NCBI RefSeq assembly: GCF_003337735.1
Contig: NZ_QPJY01000004.1
Coordinates: 62,001 to 126,000 of the forward strand
Reading direction: 5' to 3'
DNA length: 64,000 bases
From: Thioalbus denitrificans
GTDB taxonomy: Bacteria > Pseudomonadota > Gammaproteobacteria > DSM-26407
Of this stretch, positions 59,007 through 64,000 are shown piece by piece. Position numbers and translations under genes: made by a program. The stretch's first letter is position 1. Each line of letters opens with the position of its first letter. Below the pieces are notes generated by a model that worked only from the letters and a program-made list of their open reading frames with translations, made no database searches and had not been told where the DNA came from.

Positions 59007-59290
59007 TTCACCACGAAGGCACGAAGGACACGAAGAAAGGACTCAAATGAAAAGACTTTTGTTATCCGCAGATTACGCAGATTACACGGATTTTTTCCAG
59101 TCAGACCACCGGGCCGTGTGCGCTTTCAGATGTGCCCATGAGGCATATACCTGGACTGGAATCAGGAGGCATCAGAAGCCTGGTCAGTGGCAGGGCACTG
59201 AAAACAGTGCCATGTAATCTGCGTAATCTGCGTAATCTGCGGATAAAAGCTTTTCGGTGTTCTTCGTGTCCTTCGCGCCTTCGTGGTGAA
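59007..59290. repeat. Nested inverted iterated repeat: CACGAAG outer arms, CAGATTA inner arms
   Basis: Outer arms at 59007-59038 and about 59260-59290. Inner arms at 59062-59093 (CAGATTACG, CAGATTACA units) and 59211-59246 (TAATCTGCG three times). AAAAGACTTT joins left outer and inner arms. The unique core is about 117 bp. It has the same two families in the same nested order as at 29563-29823. The 453-bp gap between comEC and the DUF2062 gene holds nothing else that I recognise. Confidence 0.82.
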
Positions 59291-59408
59291 TACAAGCGCC
59301 GAATCCTGCGAATGCCGCGGTGTCCTGTAACCGGCCGGCAATGGCTTACGGACGAAAAAGTGTGGATAATGCCAGCTTCGTCAACTGGCGCCACGAGTTT
59401 CCGACGGC

Positions 59409-59921
59409 ATGCCGAAGCGGCTTCTGCGTCGATATCTGCCCGACCACCACAAGATCCGGAGCCACCGCCACCTGTCACGCTTCGGAAGCCGGCTCCACGA
59501 TCCCAATCTCTGGCATCTCAACCGGCGCTCTGTGGCGGGTGCGGCGGCCATCGGCCTGTTCTGCGCCTTCCTGCCCATCCCCGGGCAGATGATCGTGGCC
59601 GCGGCGCTGGCCGTGGCGGTGCGGGTCAACCTGCCCATGTCGGTGGCCCTGGTCTGGCTCACCAATCCGGTGACCATGCCGCCGGTCTATTTCTTCTGCT
59701 ACAAGGTGGGCGCCTGGCTCCTGGGTCTCCCGGCACGCGCGGAACCCTTCGAGTTGAGCCTGACCTGGGTCCGCCACGAACTGGCCAGCGTCTGGGAACC
59801 CTTCCTGCTCGGCAGCCTGGTTTGTGGCCTCCTCTCCGCCGCCGCGGGCTATGGCCTGATCCGGCTGATCTGGCGCTGGCAGGTGGTGCGCAGCTGGGAA
59901 GCGCGCAAGAGCCGTCGGTAG
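59409..59921 (+). CDS. DUF2062 membrane protein
   Basis: 170 residues. A basic N-terminus (MPKRLLRRYLPDHHKIRSHR) leads to WHLNRRSVAGAAAIGLFCAFLPIPGQM, the DUF2062 signature, then two or three more hydrophobic segments including VWLTNPVTMPPVYFFCYKVG. Function unknown; the family is widespread next to comEC and lolCDE in gammaproteobacteria. It converges with lolD. Confidence 0.88.
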   Translation: MPKRLLRRYLPDHHKIRSHRHLSRFGSRLHDPNLWHLNRRSVAGAAAIGLFCAFLPIPGQMIVAAALAVAVRVNLPMSVALVWLTNPVTMPPVYFFCYKVGAWLLGLPARAEPFELSLTWVRHELASVWEPFLLGSLVCGLLSAAAGYGLIRLIWRWQVVRSWEARKSRR

Positions 59922-59963
59922 TCGTCCTGAACCGGCTTCCGGCCGCTCCCTGCGCCGTCACCC

Positions 59964-59980
59964 CGGCACGCCCGGTGCCG
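59964..59980. terminator. Weak hairpin between the DUF2062 gene and lolD
   Basis: CGGCAC (59964-59969) pairs with GTGCCG (59975-59980) around the loop GCCCG, in the 100-bp gap between two convergent genes. No T run is present. Confidence 0.3.
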
Positions 59981-60021
59981 TGTCGGACCCGTCACCCGCA
60001 CGCCACCCGCGCCTCTTGCCA

Positions 60022-60723
60022 TCAGCCGGCGGGCTGCAGCCTGCCATCCACCAGAGTCAGCACCCGGTCCATGCGCCCCGCGAGATCCGCATCGTGGGTC
60101 ACCACCACGAAGCTGGTCCCCAGTTCCCGGTTGAGCTCCAGCATCAGGTCGTAGACCTGTCCGGCGGTACGCGGATCCAGGTTGCCCGTAGGCTCGTCGG
60201 CCAGCACGCAGCGTGGCCGGGTCACCAGCGCCCGGGCCACGGCGGCCCGCTGCCGTTCGCCGCCGGACAGCTCGCCGGGCTTGTGGCTGAGCCGCTGCCC
60301 CAGCCCCACGGCCTCCAGCAGCGGCGCGGCGACGGCTATCGCCTCCGCCGGGCTGGCCCCGCGGATCAGCCAGGGCATGCAGACATTCTCCAGTGCCGTG
60401 AACTCGGGCAGGAGGTGGTGGAACTGGTAGATGAAACCGAGCGCCTCGTTGCGGATGCGGGAGCGCGCACCCTCCCCGAGCCGGGCGAGGTCCTGTCCCT
60501 CCACCGCCACCGAACCGGCGCTGGGCCGGTCGAGCCCGCCGAGCAGGTGCAGGAGCGTGGACTTGCCGGAGCCCGAGGCGCCCACCACCGCGACCCGCTC
60601 GCCGATCTCCACCACCAGGTCCACCCCGCGCAGAACCTCCACGTCCAGCCCGCCTTCCCGAAAGCGCTTCGCCAGCCCGTTGCAGGTGATGACCGGGGTG
60701 GAGGACTTCGGCTTCTCACTCAT
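60022..60723 (-). CDS. lolD: Lipoprotein-releasing ABC ATPase LolD
   Basis: 233 residues. Walker [10 protein letters not shown], signature [16 protein letters not shown], Walker [13 protein letters not shown]; the [19 protein letters not shown] stretch is characteristic of LolD. It powers extraction of lipoproteins to LolA. The start at 60723 (MSEKPKSS) overlaps the lolC end by 8 bp; upstream frame is a shadow of lolC. Confidence 0.95.
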   Translation of the reverse strand: MSEKPKSSTPVITCNGLAKRFREGGLDVEVLRGVDLVVEIGERVAVVGASGSGKSTLLHLLGGLDRPSAGSVAVEGQDLARLGEGARSRIRNEALGFIYQFHHLLPEFTALENVCMPWLIRGASPAEAIAVAAPLLEAVGLGQRLSHKPGELSGGERQRAAVARALVTRPRCVLADEPTGNLDPRTAGQVYDLMLELNRELGTSFVVVTHDADLAGRMDRVLTLVDGRLQPAG

Positions 60724-61966
60724 AGCGAAGGGCCTCCGCGGGCTGGGTGCGCGATGCGCGCCAGGCCGGGTAAAGAGTGGCGAAGAACCCCATGCCCAGG
60801 GAGGCGGCGCTGATGCGGAGCACGTCCGACCAGTGCATGTCCGAGGGCAGCTCGCTGATGTAGTAGACATCGGCGGAGAGGAACTGGATGCCGAACAGGT
60901 GCTCGATGGCCGGCACGATGGTCTCCACGTTCAACGCCAGCGCCACCCCTCCCGCCACGCCGATGAGGGTGCCGATGGCGCCGATGAGCGAGCCCTGGAC
61001 CATGAAGATCAGCATGATGCGCCGCGGCGTCGTGCCCAGGGTGCGCAGGATAGCGATGTCGCTGGTCTTGTCGGTCACCGTCATCACCAGGGTGGAGACG
61101 ATGTTGAAGGCGGCCACGGCGACGATGAGCAGGAGAATGACGAACATCACCGTCTTCTCGATGCGGATGGCGCGGAAGAAGTTGGCGTGCTGGCGGGTCC
61201 AGTCGGTCAGGCGGTAGCCGGGCGGCAGGGCGCCGGCCAGTTCACGGACCACCAACGGTGCGGCGTAGAGATCATCGAGCTTGAGCCGCACCCCGCTCAC
61301 CGCCCCCGCGTCGAGGCGGAACAGCCGGGCCGCGTCCTCCAGGTTCAGCAGGGCGAGCGCGCTGTCGTAGTCGTACATCCCCACCTCGAACAGGCCGACC
61401 ACGGTGAAGCGCTTCATGCGCGGCTCCACCCCCACCACGGTCACGTTGGCCTGGGGGATGAGGAGTGTGACCTTGTCGCCGATGCCGGCGCCGAGGGTAT
61501 AGGCAAGTTCGCGGCCGAGGACGATTGCGAACTCCCCGGCGCCGAGCGCGTCCAGTGACCCGGCCACCATTTTCGCCCCCACGTCGGAGACCCCGGGCTC
61601 AAGCGCCGGGTCGATGCCGCGCACCAGCACGCCGTGCACTGCGTTGCCGCGGCTGAGCATCCCCTGGCCGCTGACGAAGGGCGCCGCGTCCAGCACGCGG
61701 GCATCGCGTCCGGCCGGGGCGGCGACGGCGCGCCAGTCCCGCACCTCGCCCTCGGCGCCGGTGATGGTCACGTGGGCGGCCATCCCGAGAATGCGCTCGC
61801 GCAGTTCCTTCTCGAATCCGTTCATCACCGACAGCACCGTAATCAGGGCGGCCACGCCGAGGGCCACGCCCAGCATGGAGATGAGTGAGATGAAGGAGAT
61901 GAAATGGTTGCGGCGCTTGGCGCGGGTATAACGCAGGCCGACAAAGAGCTCTAGAGGTCTGAACAT
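60716..61966 (-). CDS. lolC: Lipoprotein-releasing permease LolC/LolE
   Basis: 416 residues with four membrane segments and a large periplasmic domain. [37 protein letters not shown] is the standard LolC/E opening. The C-terminal FtsX-type domain includes [18 protein letters not shown], and the gene ends [18 protein letters not shown]. Only one permease gene is visible here, which could mean a LolF-type single permease forming a homodimer or a second gene elsewhere. It is divergent from the BamE-like gene. Confidence 0.93.
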   Translation of the reverse strand: MFRPLELFVGLRYTRAKRRNHFISFISLISMLGVALGVAALITVLSVMNGFEKELRERILGMAAHVTITGAEGEVRDWRAVAAPAGRDARVLDAAPFVSGQGMLSRGNAVHGVLVRGIDPALEPGVSDVGAKMVAGSLDALGAGEFAIVLGRELAYTLGAGIGDKVTLLIPQANVTVVGVEPRMKRFTVVGLFEVGMYDYDSALALLNLEDAARLFRLDAGAVSGVRLKLDDLYAAPLVVRELAGALPPGYRLTDWTRQHANFFRAIRIEKTVMFVILLLIVAVAAFNIVSTLVMTVTDKTSDIAILRTLGTTPRRIMLIFMVQGSLIGAIGTLIGVAGGVALALNVETIVPAIEHLFGIQFLSADVYYISELPSDMHWSDVLRISAASLGMGFFATLYPAWRASRTQPAEALRYE

Positions 61967-62108
61967 GGGCGGAGATTAAAGCATACCGCCAGGAGACCTG
62001 CCAAAGTATCCTGCAGGGCTCGGGGGCCGGACCGTTCTGCGGGGTGTGCCCGGGCCCGCTCGCGCCGGCGCCGGGCGGAGCGGTGAAAGTGGGACCGGTT
62101 TCGGATTT

Positions 62109-62137
62109 TTGCCCGCTCACGGCGTGTAGATTATAGT
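62109..62137 (+). promoter_or_regulatory. Candidate sigma-70 promoter of the BamE-like gene
   Basis: TTGCCC (62109-62114) and TATAGT (62132-62137) are separated by exactly 17 bp and lie about 60 bp before the ATG at 62199. The -10 box matches five of six consensus bases and the -35 four of six. Confidence 0.5.
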
Positions 62138-62198
62138 TAAATCAGTTCGTATCTCAGAATCTTGCCATCGGCTGGAACAGGGACGAGGGTCCAACACC

Positions 62199-62495
62199 AT
62201 GCAGCGACTGCGCATCAGCTTCCTGCTCGCCACCACCATCCTGGCCACCGGGGCCAACGCCCAGGTGCTGGAACAGCCCGCCACGACGCCCATCACCCAG
62301 CAGGGCGGCCAGTATGCCGACGCGCCGCGGCCCGGCAACGGCCTGACCATGGCGCAGGTGGAACAGCGTTTCGGCGCCCCGAAGGAGAAAGTCCCCGCCG
62401 TGGGTGATCCGCCCATCAGCCGCTGGGTCTACGACCACTTCACCGTCTACTTCGAATACGACAAGGTCCTGCACTCGGTCGTGAACAAGCCCTGA
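62199..62495 (+). CDS. Secreted small protein with SmpA/BamE-like motif
   Basis: 98 residues. A signal peptide ends at ATGANA (about residue 21) and there is no lipobox Cys. The mature part has GLTMAQVEQRFGAPKEKVPAVGDPP and ISRWVYDHFTVYFEYDKVLHSVV, which resembles the BamE/SmpA fold unit (an MTxxQVxxxxGxP helix then strands ending in a VVF-like pair). BamE itself is a lipoprotein, so this is a periplasmic relative of unknown role. It has a candidate promoter and a strong terminator, so it is a single-gene unit. Confidence 0.75.
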   Translation: MQRLRISFLLATTILATGANAQVLEQPATTPITQQGGQYADAPRPGNGLTMAQVEQRFGAPKEKVPAVGDPPISRWVYDHFTVYFEYDKVLHSVVNKP

Positions 62496-62546
62496 GCCGC
62501 CGCTGTCCGTCTGCGGCCCGTCCCGAACGGGATCCGTCACAGGCCG

Positions 62547-62576
62547 AGGCGCACCCCGCGGGGTGCGCCTTTTTTC
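62547..62576 (+). terminator. Rho-independent terminator after the BamE-like gene
   Basis: A 10-bp stem, AGGCGCACCC (62547-62556) with GGGTGCGCCT (62561-62570), the loop CGCG, then TTTTTCG. Confidence 0.9.
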
Positions 62577-62747
62577 GTATGGCGCCCCCTTGCTGTATCC
62601 TTTCACCGGATGCGTGCATCCCCCGTTGACGTACGCGGCATCGTTCTCCTGCGGAGCGATACGGAACCAATCCCTTGCGGCGAACAGCATTATGACCCTT
62701 GCTTGCCACCAGGCCCGGCGCGGTCGCCGGCTATGGGCGCGGATGCG

Positions 62748-63422
62748 ATGAGCGGATGGATTTCGCGCTTTCCGTCCCTGGCGGACGTGGCGGACCCCCT
62801 GCTGCGCAGCAGCCTGTCCGCGGTCCGCGTCATGGAGCTTCCCTCAGGCGCAACCGTCTTTCGCGGTGGCGATCCCTGCCGCAACTACCTGCTGGTGCTC
62901 GAAGGCTCGGTGCGGGTGCAGAAGGTCTCCGAATCGGGCCGGGAGATACTGCTCTATCGCGTCGAGAGCGGCCAGTCCTGCATCCTGACCACCGCCTGCC
63001 TGCTGGCCGGGGAGGACTACGCCGCCGAGGCGGTCACCGAGACGCCGGTACGGGCGGTGGCCATTCCGCTGGGCCTGTTCCATGAGGCGATGGGGGCCTC
63101 GCGCCCGTTCCGGGAGTTTGTCTTCCGCGCCTATGCCGAGCGCATCACCAGCCTCATCCTGCTGGTGGAGGCCGTGGCCTTCGGCCGCATGGACGTGCGC
63201 CTGGCCCGCTGCCTGCTGGAGCGGGCCGGCGATGGCGCGGAGCTGAACACCACCCACCAGGACCTGGCCACGGAGCTCGGCACCGCGCGGGAGGTCATCA
63301 GCCGCCTGCTGAAGGAGTTCGAGCGTACCGGCCTGGTCCGCCTGCAGCGGGGCCGGATCATCCTGGACGACAGCGCCGAGCTGGGGCGGATTGCCTCCGG
63401 CGCAGGCGGCAACACGCCCTGA
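62748..63422 (+). CDS. Crp/Fnr-family transcriptional regulator
   Basis: 224 residues. The N-terminal cyclic-nucleotide-binding-like barrel (about 25-130) contains YLLVLEGSVRVQKVSESGREILLYRV. The C-terminal winged helix (about 150-215) has NTTHQDLATELGTAREVISRLLKEFERTG as its helix-turn-helix. FNR's four N-terminal cluster cysteines are missing. Three cysteines, at 44, 78 and 84, sit in or by the sensor barrel (GQSCILTTACLLAGE), so thiol-based sensing is possible but unproven. The start at 62748 is the nearest ATG to the domain. It lies 127 bp before the DUF2892 gene. Confidence 0.85.
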   Translation: MSGWISRFPSLADVADPLLRSSLSAVRVMELPSGATVFRGGDPCRNYLLVLEGSVRVQKVSESGREILLYRVESGQSCILTTACLLAGEDYAAEAVTETPVRAVAIPLGLFHEAMGASRPFREFVFRAYAERITSLILLVEAVAFGRMDVRLARCLLERAGDGAELNTTHQDLATELGTAREVISRLLKEFERTGLVRLQRGRIILDDSAELGRIASGAGGNTP

Positions 63423-63549
63423 TGACCTTTGGCCCCTGTGTGATTTTGTTACTTAACCCCGGGCACAACCCCGTCTATCCTCTGTCCAACGAGTGTATGC
63501 AGCGTCCCCACCCGGGGGCAGTCCGGACACGACCGAAGAGGTGGATGAA

Positions 63550-63741
63550 ATGAAGACCAACGTTGGTGGTATCGACAAGATTCTGCGCATCGTGGTGGGC
63601 CTGGCCCTGGTGGCCGCCGCCGCGACCGGTTACCTGGGCGTGTGGGCCTGGATCGGCGTCGTGCCCCTGGTCACCGGCCTGATGGGCTGGTGCCCCGCCT
63701 ACAGCCTGTTCGGCATGAGCACCTGCCCGGCCAAGAAGTAG
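63550..63741 (+). CDS. DUF2892 (YgaP-like transmembrane) protein
   Basis: 63 residues. MKTNVGGIDKILRIVVGLALVAAAATG with two hydrophobic segments, then GWCPAYSLFGMSTCPAKK, the usual DUF2892 ending with two Cys. The domain occurs at the C-terminus of the rhodanese YgaP and alone beside sulfur or redox genes. The start at 63550 has GAAGAGGTGG upstream. The Crp/Fnr gene immediately upstream may regulate it. Confidence 0.88.
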   Translation: MKTNVGGIDKILRIVVGLALVAAAATGYLGVWAWIGVVPLVTGLMGWCPAYSLFGMSTCPAKK

Positions 63742-63758
63742 GACCGCACCACCCCATG

Positions 63759-63788
63759 AACAAGGGCGGCCTTGAGGCCGCCCTTGTT
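63759..63788 (+). terminator. Hairpin after the DUF2892 gene
   Basis: A perfect 13-bp stem, AACAAGGGCGGCC (63759-63771) with GGCCGCCCTTGTT (63776-63788), and the loop TTGA. The AA and TT at its ends extend it and make it work in either direction. Confidence 0.8.
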
Positions 63789-63793
63789 CCTAT

Positions 63794-63992
63794 ATAGACA
63801 GGATTTTCAGGATTGGCAGGATTTATTAGTGCCTATCCTGGCCGCGTTGACCCATATCACCGGTGATGCGCGTGGATGGCCACCCCGTTCCATCCAGGTC
63901 GATATCACACCCTGTCAACCCAAACCAAAGCCCTGTACGAACTCGACGGCTCCAGGCCTAATCCAGTAAATCCTGTGAATCCTGTCGATTAA
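63794..63992. repeat. Inverted iterated repeat, CAGGATTTA family
   Basis: The left arm (63794-63825) has ACAGGATTTTC, AGGATTGGC and AGGATTTA. The right arm (about 63965-63992) has GTAAATCCTG, TGAATCCTG and TCGATT. The core is about 140 bp and differs from that of the sister element at 12274-12467. No gene is seen between here and the window end. Confidence 0.8.
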
Positions 63993-64000
63993 AAAGTCCT

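Overview
This is a 64 kb, high-GC, gene-dense piece of chromosome from a gammaproteobacterium. The gene orders are classic for that class: serC-pheA-hisC-tyrA-aroA-cmk-rpsA-ihfB-lapB-pyrF next to gyrA, rne divergent from rluC-gph-sppA, and exbB-exbD-lpxK-ycaR-kdsB. A respiratory nitrate reductase, a membrane pyrophosphatase and a cysteine-free DsrC-like protein suggest a facultatively anaerobic, possibly sulfur-oxidising lineage (Chromatiales or Ectothiorhodospiraceae-like). That placement is inference: the window has no rRNA or tRNA gene and no other taxonomic marker.

Layout. 1-5796: narG (5' end outside the window), narH, narJ, narI, then a hairpin. 6046-7463: the DsrC-like protein, a class I glutamine amidotransferase and a 65-residue protein. 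8006-10312: H+-pumping pyrophosphatase hppA and a 75-residue companion. 10435-16566: a yejABEF-type oligopeptide ABC importer. 16585-16780: a MITE-like inverted-repeat element. 16929-22247: a Nudix protein overlapping a PBP7-type peptidase, then gabD, a DedA protein and corA. 22252-27310: DUF971 protein, thioredoxin-fold protein, alpha/beta hydrolase and an M16C (PreP-like) protease.

27417-44336 is almost all minus strand. Read in transcription order it is gyrA, serC, serA, pheA, hisC, tyrA, aroA, cmk, rpsA, ihfB, lapB, pyrF, comEA, galU: serine and aromatic amino-acid synthesis joined to translation, DNA architecture, LPS control and pyrimidine synthesis. 44430-52791 holds mtnA, maf, sppA, gph, rluC and rne. 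52866-61966 holds a tyrosine phosphatase, kdsB, ycaR, lpxK, exbD, exbB, comEC, a DUF2062 protein, lolD and lolC. These serve mainly the envelope and DNA uptake; comEA and comEC together suggest natural competence. 62199-63741 holds a secreted BamE-like protein, a Crp/Fnr regulator and a DUF2892 membrane protein.

The most striking feature is not a gene. At least 13 intergenic gaps hold elements built the same way: an arm of 7-8 bp (sometimes 9 bp) units repeated two to many times, an unrelated unique core of about 15 to 170 bp, and the same units on the opposite strand. Several unit families exist (CACGAAG, CAGATTA, CAGGATTTA, GCGTGAGT, GACAAGG, CACAGAG), and two loci nest one family inside another. 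Several copies sit between genes that normally form one operon. No transposase, phage, CRISPR array or tRNA was found.
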